From assembly GCA_021613335.1 (NCBI GenBank), contig JAJTWR010000269.1, positions 2,171,001 through 2,235,000 of the forward strand: a stretch of DNA of 64,000 nucleotides. The letters run 5' to 3'. The notes under the pieces are model-generated. The model was not told the DNA's origin. It worked only from the letters and a program-made list of their open reading frames with translations, and did not search any database. Positions 47,535 through 59,905 of this stretch are shown here, piece by piece. The translations under genes and the position numbers were made by a program. The DNA is from Whitmania pigra (taxonomy: Eukaryota > Annelida > Clitellata > Hirudinida > Haemopidae). Every line of letters begins with the position of its first letter. The first letter of the stretch is position 1.

Positions 47535-49423
47535 GATTGACTAATTAATTTCATTGCAAATGCCCCTCAACTTTATATAGCATCTGTCTTATCAACAAGC
47601 AATTAACGGCTCATAGTTAATGAATATTTATGTGCTTATGTCGAAGGAATAGTCAGGACATAAAAATTGATCTTCTATGATGGAATGGAGCTGTAATTCA
47701 TATTAGTCGTAAAAGAATTCTCGGAATTATGTTTTAATTCATTTTTTATTCTTTTTTAACATTAATATTTATCATTTACTGTTATTTTTATTTGCATGTT
47801 TGCATATTTGTGTCAAAAGAGTCACAATTATCTCTAATTAATCCACAACATTACATAATGCTATCTCGATTTATTCATTTATTTATAAAATAAAATTTTA
47901 GAACCAAAGGTATTGCGTAACCCTTAAAATATGAACGGATAAATGTCAGCATCATTGGTAGATGTTATTACAATGTTTTATGATTGACTTGCACTTAAGA
48001 ATTCATTTTGAACACATTTTCATGATTTATTGGATGACAGTCAAGTTATTTGAGGAAACTGATAATCTTAATTAATTTGTGTTGCCTTCTTGATAATATT
48101 TCTCACTTCGTAATGCATAATTTCACTTTATCAATTTTAGTGCAATTCTTTCATCCATTAATTTCAAGCACTTAACTTATTTATTGAAAGTTGAACTTTG
48201 GAATTCAAATTTTGGATAAGCAGACATCCTGATCACTATCACTCACGTTATCAGTTTTTAACTGACATTAATTTTAATTCGCTGCATTAAAGCATTGTGA
48301 AGATTTTGGTCATTTACCTATCGTTTTCAAGTTTCCTATTAAAAATCACAGATAAAGAAACTTCAATTGAGTAAAGTTATTAGACTTTTTCAAAAGTGAA
48401 ATTCAAATATAAAAATAAAGATATGGATAAATGCAAAGTTAGAGATCCAAAATTACTTGTCAGAATGAAAACACTCAAAATGTAGCACATAATCAATCAT
48501 CTAACCTGCCTGATTTCTGCTAGGTTGCCCGTTTTCAATAAAATTACTTGGACTAATGATATTTATAAATTAGCGAAAGTTAGCTAATTTTATAGAAAGG
48601 GTCTCATTCAGTAGCACATAATCGATGTTTTATTTCGTGGTCGAAAAACTCAAAGAAAATTGGTGAAAATGAATCTCCATCGATCTCAAAAGTGTTTCCA
48701 TGAGCAATACTTATATCATTGCAGACGTTTTTGCTTCTTATGAACTTTTGCATCAGTTTCAAAAATGGTTATTACAAGTCATTTTAAATCTCGTAATAGA
48801 AATCTGGCTTTGTTAGTTTTTAGTATTTAATTCAATTAATAATAATTAGTATTTAATTCAATTAATTTTAGGCAGTAATTTCAAATAATTTCCCAAAAAT
48901 GACGTTATGCTATTTATATCGAAGAGGGCTAAAGAAGGCTTTTGTTTAACTCTCCAAGTATATAATTTGAAATAGCAATTTTCACTTGCCAGTGTTTCAG
49001 AGGTCAGAATGGCAATCTTTAGCCATGTATTATTTACTAATACAATCCATAAAGTAAATAATGTTATTTTTTTAGGATGGATTTTTAAACTTTCAATCAC
49101 AATTCATTTATTCACGATATCATTAATAACTTAACAATAGTGTTAGAATTTTAATTATTATTATTAACAATATTATTTAGTAAAATCTTTGTCACTGGAG
49201 TTGGAGACGCAAACATGTAGGTTATGAAGAGGAATAAGTACCGATTTCACCATCAAATAGATTAACAACACACGAGAAATGAAAATATGATGAACTTATA
49301 TCTAATCATCGTTACACAGAAGTTGATTTGCAGGGAAACATCAATTTAACTATTTGTTAACTATAAATCCCGTTGGCAACATTTCAGTTCAATTTGCTTG
49401 AAATCTGGAGTGAATTCAAAAGT
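47535..49423. other. Spacer between tandem genes W3 and W4
   Basis: AT-rich, no recognised gene or repeat array. It should contain the W3 promoter, but I see no distinctive element beyond generic TATA-like runs (for example CTTTATATAGC just above the W3 start). Confidence 0.5.
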
Positions 49424-52244
49424 CTAATACTCAGGGAGATCTTCCTCTGAAATTATAAAAAATAAATTGTAAAATCTAATTCCAAAGACATTGTCCAGAT
49501 TAAAATCACTTCAATTAACCTTTGTAGTGTGAGCACACATATGATCCGAAGGTATTAACACACAATTCACTTTCGTTGAAGCAATTTTGAGTCGAGCATT
49601 CGTCAACATCTTCGTAAGGTTTACGCGGCAAAAGGTTGAACAACGTTGAAATAAATTATAAAGTCATAAAACATTTTAATACATGTTCCAAACCTTTACA
49701 CTCGTGGTAATTCGAAATACTTGCGAATCCTTTATTGCATGAACATTCACTTACAGTTACTCCTCTCACTTGAAATTCCACGCATTTGTGTACGCCACAG
49801 TTTCCATTTGACTTTTGACAATCTTAAAGTAAGCACTTTAATCATTTATTTAACATTAATTTTTTAACCTAAGTATTGCCTTTGGATGTAAATGTTTAGG
49901 AGGCCCACTAAATATTTATTGGTACTGGCCCCTAAAATTTTAGTTTCATCTTGTTGACATTATATTTCATTTTAATTTACAAAACATAATAAATGAACAA
50001 GATCGCATATTTTTTAAAAGTAAAATAAAAAAATGCGACAAACCTCTTTGTTCACATTTGTCTCCCTTCCATCCTGGAAAGCATTTGTTTCTTTTGCAAT
50101 ATCCAAACATATCCGATCCACTTTTGCAATGAAAGATTTTGTCAAAAGTCAATCTTAGCCCCGGTACATGATTAACTAGAATTAGAAATGTTTCATCGAA
50201 TCATGATAAAATAAAACAAAATATTTTTTTAAGTTGACCTGAATAAATACTGTTCCTCCAATTTGCTCCACAGTTTTCTTTTGAATCTCCATTGCATGGT
50301 TTGTTACATTCACTGTCACTACTTGCCCCGTGTTTTCCAAAATGGTTCCCGCAAAAACAAGACTCACCATTCTGCATGAAAATGAATCATCATTGAAAAT
50401 TCAATCAGCTCAAACAAAAAATTGTTTTTTGTCTTTTGAAGTTATAATGCATTTTTTATATTTTTTATATAGCGAGGTTTGGTTATAATTCCTAAAGGGC
50501 AGTCTTTTGCAATTATATCGCAATTAAGGTCGAACCATATTTTTAACAGCCATCCAACGTGTTAATAATTGAAATATTTAGTAATATTTCATGAGTTCGT
50601 AAGTAAACTTTCCTTAGGACAATCACGCTGACAACGTCAACATTGCATGTAAATATCATGATAAATGCAGCGAACAAAAATAACCTTTTGTAAAGGCTAA
50701 ATTTTTGTGATTTCAACAAAGATATCTTTTTAATATCTAAATTCTCATTTTTTAATTGAAATTTTGAAAAAACGGTTAGTAAAATAAATGGCGGGCAATA
50801 GTAATCGATAAGGAGTTCTTGTTAAAGTTATTGGGAAATCTGCTAGAGATTCACTTAATTCCATCAAATGCGAACATTCCAGTTAACTGAATAATAGTTA
50901 TTGAATAGTTCTTCTTATATTTAGTGGCTAACCGATCAAATGTTAAAATATCGAGTTTATTTGAAAGTATTATTGGCATTTCTTTTTAATTTGTGCACGA
51001 ATTCATTCGTAAATATACCTGGACTCCTGAAAATAGAGCTTGCTTCGTGGTACATTCTTCATTGCAATGTTGGACCGTCAATGATGGAAGGCCTTCTTTT
51101 GCGGCCAAATTAAGATCTCTATTGACGTTGTCTTTGAAGCATCCCATATAATTTGGCACCACTGAATCAAATATTAATTTGATTAATTAACAAATAAAGA
51201 AAGGCATTAAGTATCATATATCGCTTCATGTCCTCGACAGCAATGACAATAACAACGTTACAGTTCGAACAAGAACCAACAATACCTGCGTAAACGAAGT
51301 AAAAGTGCGTTTTTTTACATTTTATAGATGGAACTCTTTGGCTGATTTTATTCCCACAATAACATCCGCTCAAGTCCTAAAGAAATAATTAAAATGATAA
51401 TGTTTAATATCTAGAGATTTAAATGCTTATTAAGTGCAAATTATCCCAGACTTCCTGCATGCTTTAGTAATGGCGACAGATGCATTGAGTCGTGTTCGTG
51501 CTGTTAATGAGCGCTACATAAGTGGCTAACAGGAAATACTTCCGGTGTTATGCTTAAATGAACTATAAAAAATACTTTAATCGCTTGCCTGACGAAATAC
51601 ATCTGTGTTTATTGTTGCATTAATAAATAAATGGAAATAAAAAACATCGATACTTAACGTGCTTAAAAACTTAACAAGTGGAATTTATTAAAATTCTCAA
51701 TTCATTGATTATTTAATTGAATTAATTAAAATTGCATTGCACTATAATTCTAAACGCATATTTTAATAACAAAAATAACAAACTATATTTATAATAAATA
51801 ACTAGTCATTCTAATAAACGTCATAACTTAAAATATAGCAATAACAATGACAATAACTTAATAAATAAAAAAATACCAATAATAATGACAATAACTTAAT
51901 AAATTAAAATATAATAATAACGTAAGTTATAATTTACTGCACCTTCACTGCAGCGAAATAGAAATGCTTATAAGCACACTTAATTATGCACTCTTTCAGA
52001 GGCAGGTCAACATTTATTCCCCCATGGAAACGTTTGTAACATCCAATATAGAGTTCCTCACCAACAAATGGATTACCTAAAATTTTCAGAATTAAAATTA
52101 TAAATCATTTATGGAAGAAATAAGATTCTTATAATTCAATAAATTGACTTGAGTTAACTAGCAAATACTAAGTTGTTCACCCCCTGATGCTACATGAAAC
52201 ATAAAGAGACAAGAGAATATTCTTAATGCAACACAAGCGTCCAT
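49424..52244 (-). CDS. Secreted WSC/EGF protein, gene W4
   Basis: Nine exons on the minus strand: 52244-52181, 52076-51943, 51376-51286, 51161-51019, 50371-50239, 50175-50044, 49822-49694, 49609-49520, 49446-49424. All junctions are GT-AG and phase-consistent, total 939 nt, 312 residues. Signal peptide MDACVALRIFSCLFMFHVAS; WSC 1 (LYIGCYKR, CYCGNK); WSC 2 (YMGCFKDN, CFCGNHFG, CNGDSKENCG); EGF-like (FPGWKGDKCEQR); EGF (CNKGFAS); shortened calcium-binding EGF (DVDECSTQNC...GSYVC); short tail EEDLPEY and stop. Seven of nine exon lengths are identical to W3, so W3 and W4 are a tandem duplicate pair. No membrane segment was found, so it is probably secreted. Glycan binding via WSC is a family inference. 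Confidence 0.88.
51446..51533 (+). mobile_element. Diverged SINE fragment in a W4 intron
   Basis: CCTGCATGCTTTAGTAATGG, GAGTCGTGTTCGTGCTG and GAGCGCTACATAAGTGG follow the SINE at 12.3 kb in order (head, B-box region, body), with substitutions and gaps. It lies between W4 exons 2 and 3, antisense to the gene. Confidence 0.55.
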
Positions 52245-53868
52245 TTTTAAATTAAGTGCATCATCAGTGATCATGGTTTGTTATATAGCCTTATGCTTTG
52301 CCTTATCGACCCCATGTTGTCGTACTTATGTCTGCGTATTACTGTCATCATTTGTACTTTTGTCTGAATGCCCATTTTCAAGCTAGCTATTTATTACCAA
52401 TAGATCTATGATTTTGTGCGTAATATTCAGATTTAATTTGCATTTTTCTATTCAGCCGATCTTTTGAGTACCTTATGTTTTCGAGCACTTTTTCATTGTT
52501 CTATCCTTTATACCTGAGTGCGATTCCTGGTACTTTGTAAATTCTGTAAATGGCCCAAGCCCCCTGAAAGATCGCTATGTTCCTGCCGACAACAATTAAA
52601 ATTACTTCCATGAGATTGCCCTTGCTAACTATTTGTGCAATCAATGAACTATTTGTCAATAATCAAGACTTTAAACTGCTGAAATTGCTAATTACTTAGC
52701 AATATCTATCGAAACACATAAAAATCAATGATTCAGTATCAGTTAAAATGTTTTTATGTAATATTTCGAATTGAGCCATTACGAGTCGGCCGCGGATTAC
52801 GCAAGAAGAAATGGATCTATTCCAGCCAATGATGATGCTATTAAAGGTTAACATCTGTTACTTAGATTGTTGGCTCTCTACTCCCAGAACGTGGCCCAAA
52901 CGCGGGGAAATTAGCCCTTATCATTCTGAACATTCACATTAAAATAGTTGACAAATTTTTTACATTAATTTAACAGAAGCATTTGGATTACGAAAATTGA
53001 AAATGACGAATAAGCTTTGTTCGACTTGGATTTATTTCACTTATAAATTGTGCTATTAAATTGTTTTACTAATAAATTACCAATAAATCCAAAAAATGGC
53101 CGGGTTTGTTAGTAATTTATTATTCTGGCTGATAACCTGTCATGTGCTTGTTGAACCTTCAGCAATTTATCAACTTTCGCACTTTATCTAATTTCATCAC
53201 TTTTAGTTTATGGCGTAAAGTTAAGTCAATGAAAACATTATTTATTTATTGTTTGTCGTGAAGAGATTACAAAAATTAATCAAAAGTGGACTTACTACAA
53301 TGCAATCATTGAACTGTATAGAAGATGAAGTTTTAGAGATAATACAATAGATTTGCGAAGCCGCAGTTCACAATAGGACGACTTTATCGTTGTTGTTGTT
53401 GCTGTTTTTGGATTCGCATGCTTTTAACTAGCTCAAATTATGTTGCAGAATTACCCTGTTCTCTTTATTTGATTGGTTGGATTTCTTTTGTGACTATTTT
53501 AGGCCCTAATATGATATTAGTAATATCATCAGAGATGGGAGAGCATCAGTAATAATGTTAACCGACTCAATCGATTTTGTGGTATGATTCATAATAAATA
53601 ACAAAAACGCATTATAAATAGGCGAACAGAAATTAAGCAACAATTAATAAATATTAAATACTAATGGTGACGGTTCCGTAAAGAAATATCTTTAACTGAA
53701 ATTTTATCTTCGTTAGTCTAAAGATTAGATTTCAAAATATTAAAAATTACGATCGAGATTAGATAGATAAAGACACTAATGCACGTGGGCAGGGCAGCCT
53801 ACAGAAATTCAGGACCCCCGTGTTATGTCAGTTTGGTAATGGAAAAACAAAAAAAAAGGTTTTAATAA
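52245..53868. other. Region upstream of W4, nothing recognised
   Basis: A TATA-like TTATATAGCC lies about 35 bp above the W4 start (on the minus strand, GGCTATATAA), similar in position to CTATATAAAG above W3. Otherwise no gene or repeat is seen. Confidence 0.45.
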
Positions 53869-55440
53869 TAATAATAATAATAATAATTAATTTATAAAGC
53901 GCCGTGTGCGTAGCGTCAGAGGCGCCTTGTGTCTTCGCTGTCCCATGAAGTCCTGAAGAAGTGGGTCTTCAGGTGGCGTTTGAAGAGCTCCAGGGATGGC
54001 TGGGCTCTGACGGTAGAAGGAAGTCTGTTCCAGACAGCTGGAGAGGCGTACGAGAAGCCTCTGTTTGGGAGGGATGATTTATGTACCGGTTGGTGAAGTT
54101 GAGTGGCTGACGATGAACGAAGACCAGATGTTTGGCGACGATGTAGTAGATGATGGAGATAAGGTGGGGTGGATGTTGCTAAAGTGTGATATGTCATGAG
54201 GGCGATTTTGAAAGTGATACGACTATGGATAGGTAGCCAGTGCAATTTTTTCAGACGGTCCATGCTATTGAGGGTAGAGTTGATGAGGACGAGCTTGGCA
54301 AGCTTGTTTTGAACGCGCTGCAAAGATTGAATTAAAGAAGCAGATGTGCCATAAAGAAGAGAGTTACAATAGTCTAAGCGAGAGAGAACAAGGCAGCGTG
54401 CAAGGGCGGAAGTTGTATCAACGGAAAGTAGAGGACGGATGTGCCGGATAGCCCAGATGAGATGATTGCAGGATTTGATAATAGAAGCGGAATGTTCTTT
54501 AAAGGTGAGGTGTGAATCAAAAATAACACCAAGGAGCTTGAGGGTAGTAGAGGAAGGAAGGAGGGCGCCAGCTATGCTTATAGAAAGAGGAGGCGACAGA
54601 GTTTTGAGGCGAGTGGGTGTGCCAATAAACATAATTTCAGATTTCTGAGGATTCAGTTGGAGAAAGTTAACGAGATGCCAATCATTGATGGCATCCGTGC
54701 ACTTCCTCAAATTCTCGAGTTGATCTGTGATGTTATGGCTGGAAAGAATAGAGCAAAGACTTGTGTCATCGGCGTATTGATGGAAGGATATGTTGAAGTT
54801 AAGAATAATGTTAGACAAAGGTGAAGTATAGGTTGTGAAAAGCAAAGGTCCCAAGACAGAGCCTTGAGGAACACCGGCGAGTAGTTCAACTGGAGGGGAG
54901 GAGTAATCGCCTAGTTTTACATATTGGGTTCTGTTGGAAAGGTAAGATTGTAGCCAGGAGAGTGCTAGGCCATTGATTCCAAAGTCAGACTGAAGTCTCT
55001 CCAATAATATCTGGTGGTTTATGGTATCAAAGGCAGCCGAGAGATCGAGTCCGACCATCACAGCGCAGTTGCCCTTGCCACAGATGTCGGTGAGATTGTT
55101 AAAGATGTGTGAAAGGGCTGTTTCTGTAGAGAAACCAGGTCTGTAGGCAGATTGGAGAGAAGAGAAGTTAGAGGATGCTGTGATGTGAGGTCGGATTCTG
55201 GAAAGAATGAGTCTTTCTAGCAGTTTTGACATGGTAGAAAGGTTGGAGATGGGTCTATAATTGGTAGGCGAGCTTGGATCAAGGCTTGGCTTTTTTAGAA
55301 GGGGAAGGACTTGGGCCCTCTTGAATATGGACGGAAAAGTGCCAGTACTGAAAGATAGGTTTGCTAGTTTAGAGAGGATTGGGGATAGAATTAGAGCGAA
55401 TTTCTTGAGATCCAGACGGGACCTTGGGCACTTACCCCCT
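53869..55440 (-). mobile_element. CR1/L2-like LINE, 5'-truncated
   Basis: The minus-strand frame 55232-53916 (438 codons from its first Met, open further upstream to about 55440) is a reverse transcriptase: YRPISNLSTMSKLLERLI, LDLSAAFDTINHQIL, GVPQGSVLGPLLF and the catalytic YADD, then a thumb and C-terminal region ending with HFFRTSWDSED. No endonuclease domain is present, so the copy is 5'-truncated, as is usual for LINEs. The 3' end reads GGCGCCTCTGACGCTACGCA, CACGGCGCTTTATAAATTAA and then an (ATT)n tail. The open RT frame suggests a fairly young insertion. Clade (CR1, L2 or Rex1 group) is judged from motif style only. Confidence 0.9.
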
Positions 55441-57787
55441 TTTCTTGGTTCTGCTTATGGATCACATGCATACACCTACATTTATTTTCTTGTCTATCTT
55501 AATAAGACTGTATATGGAAGGGCAGCATTTCTATCCAGTGGCGCAAAAAAATGGATACAAAATCAATGATGTTATACAATTTTAATGCATGTTTCATTAT
55601 AAGTTTATAAATTGTTAAACAAATTATAAAATGAGGTTTAGCATAAAGCTTCAGTGGGCCTGATCAAAAGGCTCACTGGTCTAGATGAACAGGCGTGACC
55701 TGATGAGGGCCTGGTAAGGTGATTCCCTTTGATGTGTGACTCGCATGTGTGACCCCGGCCCCGGTTTTTTTGGCGTCCCCGGCCACGGCCCCGGCAAATT
55801 TTAGCCGAGGAATGTCGTAATTCATGTATAAGAATTTTAGACCTTTTTTTTAAAATGCAGACGTCTATTCTATGTCTGAATCCAAATTGTCATAAAATCT
55901 CACATTTGGTGGTACAAAATCGTCAGGTATTAGTTATAAAAACTCTTTCGAGATGCTGGGATTTGAACTCCTAATGGAGTCGCACCAAGGCAAAAGTCTT
56001 AATCATTCGTCTACCGACGTTTGGTATTAATAGTTCGTGATAACTCATAATAACTCATCGTAATAAACGAAATCTTCCGATACTTGGGGCTCCTTTATAA
56101 TATGGAATAATCCCGCTGCTCTTAAAATACTTGGCACTACGTCATAATAGCACCATCGAAACATAAAACTCATTTCATTTAATCAAGTTTTAAATCAGTT
56201 ATCGGTTAATGTCTTCAACTCGTATAAATATTTTTTTGTAAAGACACATTGACGGGGATGTTTTGATGGGGCTATTTTGACGGGTCACCGAAATACTTAT
56301 ACTTAAGAAACGGTAATGTTTCCACATTATTTGACAAACGTCTTACCATGAATTTAGAACCGCTTTCACTACCTCTGGGCCATCCATCCATCCAATCCAG
56401 GTTTGCCACTCTGCTAGCAGCTCGTTAGGACACATCTTCCACAAGGAAAGGGTCATTTTTCTATAATTTTCCTATAATGTAGAGCGGGAGTTTTGAGCTT
56501 CCTTCCGAGACCTATACGTTTCTTCTTATACTTGTTCTCCCGTTCTATCTCTGCCTTTTCAGATACAGGGATGTCGTGTCAGCATTTTCTAAGGGGCAAA
56601 CTTTCACAAAAGTTTTCCCGGTTGATTCTTACTCGTACATCAATCGATACTTTATACCAAATGCCCAACTGAAGTCTGATCATTCAGTGGACACAGCGGA
56701 AACACCGAGGAAAGGGGACGGCCGTTTTTTCTATTTTTAATTTTTACGGACCGCCCCCCCCTTGGTATGCCACTGGCCTGGCGAGCTGAGTTTTGATACT
56801 ACCATTACAAATAAAGCATTAATGAAAAAATAAATCTCAAAAAGACTCAAAAAAGAAGCCATTCCAAGTAGTGTGAGGATCGTCCATTCAAACACAATTT
56901 CCTATTCGACAAGCTTTTGCAACACAATTAATCAAGGTCAATCAACAAAGATTGCTGGTTTAGTTTGGAGAGTCCATGTTTTCCCACTGTCAAGTTTGTA
57001 TTAATTACTCTCAAATGGGATCTGAAAAAATGTCTAAGCTTATCCCATAAGATTTGACGAAGAATAGGATATTTACAGGATCTTGATGACTGACTATTAC
57101 ACAAAAGTAATTAATTAAAATGACATTTGAGCTTTCACTTTTTTAAATCAAATTTAAATAAATGTCATCAAATCCCATTGCAAAACAGACTAAACATAAT
57201 TAATGTGATAAATTCTCACATAAAACATTCTACTTCAACTAAAGCAATGCCAGGCAGAACAGCTAGGTTATTTCATACATTTATGAAATTTATTTTATCC
57301 TGATAAATACAAATTTTATGTCATTGCTTCTCAATGTTTTTGCACCATTTCATCATGTCTGAAATGCAGTTAGATTTTTCAATTCATGCAAAACCATTTT
57401 ACAGCAAAAGTTCTTAACTCTTACATTCGTAGTTTCACTAAATAATTTGTGACAAGAGAACTTAACAAATAAAGGTTGACCAAAATCAAATTGACAGTTA
57501 TTCAGCTGCATGCCTTCAGGTTTTGTTTATTAGATCGGGCAAGATTTAAAACATGTAGTCACTTTTTATTACATTTAACATGCAGTCGAAACAATTACGT
57601 GCATTGCAAGACAAACATTGACAGACACTCGCACGACACTTCATGAAGATCGAAGCAATTGATAAAATCAATTAATCAATCATTATCATAAATATTTCAA
57701 AGACATTTGAGTTAAAGTCTGAATAACTGTTAAATAAATGTTTTTAGTGAGCAAATTTGATGAAATAAATACTGAAGAAACACTTTA
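55441..57787. other. Repeat-derived and unique spacer
   Basis: Contains a tRNA-like piece (55953-56021), an unusual GC-rich run of CCCCGGCC repeats near 55748-55796 and a G/C homopolymer patch near 56750. These look like transposon debris, but I cannot assign a family. No coding frame is convincing. Confidence 0.4.
55953..56021 (-). mobile_element. tRNA-like sequence, SINE head or tRNA pseudogene
   Basis: On the minus strand GTAGACGAATGATTAAGAC resembles an A box and D arm, and GGAGTTCAAATCCCAGC is a good B box and T arm, with a class II-like spacer between. The acceptor stem is not convincing, so it is not called as a working tRNA. Confidence 0.4.
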
Positions 57788-59155
57788 TCAAGACACTCTC
57801 GACCTGTTCTTGTGCCCTGAATGATGCTTTTTAAAGGAAGCATGCTTCTCGTCAGCTCCGGATTGAGATTTGGAAAATTTCTGACTCAGAAGATTGAGCC
57901 CAACAACAGATCTGAGCTTTTTGCTATGAATCCTATAATCATCATCATCATCATCGTCTTCGTCGTTAGACATTCTTTTCTGTCTAACCACTCTCTCACG
58001 CTGAGAAATCTCACGAGTATTAGTTTGGTCAGTACTTGGTCTGTAGCTGCATGTTGATTCCCTTTCAGTCTGCCTTGATTCCTTGGGAGATATCAGAGAG
58101 ATTTGAGGTGTCTTGTGAACTAGAGAGCCCGTCACGTCCTTGCAATCATCATCGTCATCGTCTTCGTCGCCAGAGAGTTCGATGGGAGTGTTTTGACTCG
58201 ACGAGGGCAGAACGAACACTTCTTCTTCGCAGTCGCTTTCGGGAACCATCACGACGTCGACGCAGTTTTCGTCGGGAGGACCGTAGATGACGTTTTTGTC
58301 GTATTCCTCCATTTCATGCGGCGAGGATGCAAAGTGATAGAACTCGTGCACGAAATGCTTCGTCTTGGCTCCAAATATTCGAGACATTTTATCATGAAAT
58401 TGATCACCGAGTATGTAAAATTTTTTGCAATACTTGATCACATTACTGACAACTTCCGAAGCACTGACTCGACTGCCCAAGACCGCTGGTACTTCTCTGT
58501 TTAACCAGCGATACAGTCGATGGCAGCATGCTTCATTAAGTGACAGAAAACTTGGTCGTACATCCCTCACTCTTATGGGAATCCCGTCCACTCTCTTCAA
58601 ATCTTTGGCCCACAAATTCATCTTGTAAATTTGACTTCTGTTCCTCCTCGAAGATGTGCCTGCAATGTTGGTGTCTGACGTCCATCTGCTCCTTGTGAGA
58701 AGTCTTGAAGCTGTCAGGGATTCCTCCATCCTTCGCATGACTTCTCTTGCTCGTTGAAGAGCCTGGTTGCCTTGTTGGATGTCCAACCTGTTCTGTCGAT
58801 GGGAGGCGTGTGTTCTCGAACCGTCGTCGATACGATATTCCAAATACTCATAATCTGATTTAATATTATACATTATCGTCTTAAATGGAACTGTACAAAG
58901 AGGACAGACTGCTTTTTTCCTTGACCACATTTTTATGCATTCAAAACAGAAAACATGAAGGCACATATCTAATAATGCTTTCTCATTAATTGTTCCGAGA
59001 CAAACGCAACAGATTTCTTCTTCTGTTACATCAGACATTTCTTCCTCGTTTATCTCAGACATTTTTAACTGAATTATTGAAGGTTTACCAATACTGGATT
59101 GTGAAGATAAACGGCCAGAGTTGATACGACCAACCGACCGTTTATTTTCGTACAA
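57788..59155 (-). CDS. Topors-like RING-finger protein
   Basis: A single 455-codon frame. A C3HC4 RING lies at residues 49-87 (C49, C52, C65, H67, C70, C73, C84, C87; MCLHVFCFECIKMWSRKKAV). After it, residues about 200-290 match the conserved Topors region: LSLNEACCHRLYRWLNREVP, then FVHEFYHFASSPHEMEEYD. The C-terminal third has acidic Asp runs and a basic end (KKHHSGHKNRSRVS), as in nuclear Topors proteins, which act as ubiquitin and SUMO ligases. It is much shorter than the roughly 1000 residues usual for the family and lacks the long RS-rich tail. The start at 59155 is the first Met; a Met at residue 32 just before the RING is an alternative. No introns. Confidence 0.83.
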   Translation of the reverse strand: MYENKRSVGRINSGRLSSQSSIGKPSIIQLKMSEINEEEMSDVTEEEICCVCLGTINEKALLDMCLHVFCFECIKMWSRKKAVCPLCTVPFKTIMYNIKSDYEYLEYRIDDGSRTHASHRQNRLDIQQGNQALQRAREVMRRMEESLTASRLLTRSRWTSDTNIAGTSSRRNRSQIYKMNLWAKDLKRVDGIPIRVRDVRPSFLSLNEACCHRLYRWLNREVPAVLGSRVSASEVVSNVIKYCKKFYILGDQFHDKMSRIFGAKTKHFVHEFYHFASSPHEMEEYDKNVIYGPPDENCVDVVMVPESDCEEEVFVLPSSSQNTPIELSGDEDDDDDDCKDVTGSLVHKTPQISLISPKESRQTERESTCSYRPSTDQTNTREISQRERVVRQKRMSNDEDDDDDDDYRIHSKKLRSVVGLNLLSQKFSKSQSGADEKHASFKKHHSGHKNRSRVS

Positions 59156-59818
59156 TTATTTGAAATCTCCTCGAACAAAATATCGGTTAGTTAAAGCTAT
59201 TCTTATTCAAATACGACCTTATTTCAACTCGCCCTATCAAACCAAAGATACAAAATCGCCTATAAACAAATGAGATCAAAGCAATCAAAGAAATAAAAAG
59301 CTCTACTATAGAATATTTCAAATTACAATTTTTAGTAATAAAAAAGTTTTTAAACTGTTTTAACTTTATCAAGTTAAAAAAATTAAAACTTTGCTAGTTT
59401 AGAAACTAGGTTTGATTTATCCAAATTATATTCATTGCTTATTTTTATTTGACATATCAAGCCTGTTAATTAAACAACAACGACAGAAATGGGAATTTTG
59501 GCCAAGGTCTTTTTCATAGCCAAATGAAGACATTAATATTTAATGAATCTAATTAAGGTTAAATCAAGACAAATATAAACTTATCAAAATAATAAGAGAT
59601 CCTTAATAATTCAGTCAAAGGCGCAGAAAACAGAGGACAGACACTGTTGCTCCATCCCGAAATGGTGAAGCCAGGAACCTCACTCTGGGAAAAGTTAAAA
59701 TGGCCTCCCTGTGTGAAACATGTCGAAAACAACTTGAATAAATGTTAAAAAACAAATTTTAGTAAAATTAATGATGAAATAATTTTGCATAGGACTTTCA
59801 TAAAATTAAAACAGTTTT

Positions 59819-59905
59819 GTCAGTACTTGGTCTATAGCTGCACTTTGATTCCCTTTCAGTCTGCCTTGGTTCTTTGGAAGATGTCAAGGAGATTTGTGAG
59901 CAGCA
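59819..59905. pseudogene. Partial copy of the Topors-like gene
   Basis: 87 bp closely match 58028-58114, within the 3' third of the RING gene, in the same orientation (GTCAGTACTTGGTCT then TTCCCTTTCAGTCTGCCTTG). The flanks do not match, so it is a small duplicated fragment about 0.7 kb upstream of the gene. Confidence 0.8.

Noticed and set aside
57821..58628. Several plus-strand frames across the RING gene
   Set aside because: Shadows of the 455-codon minus-strand frame, which carries the domain.
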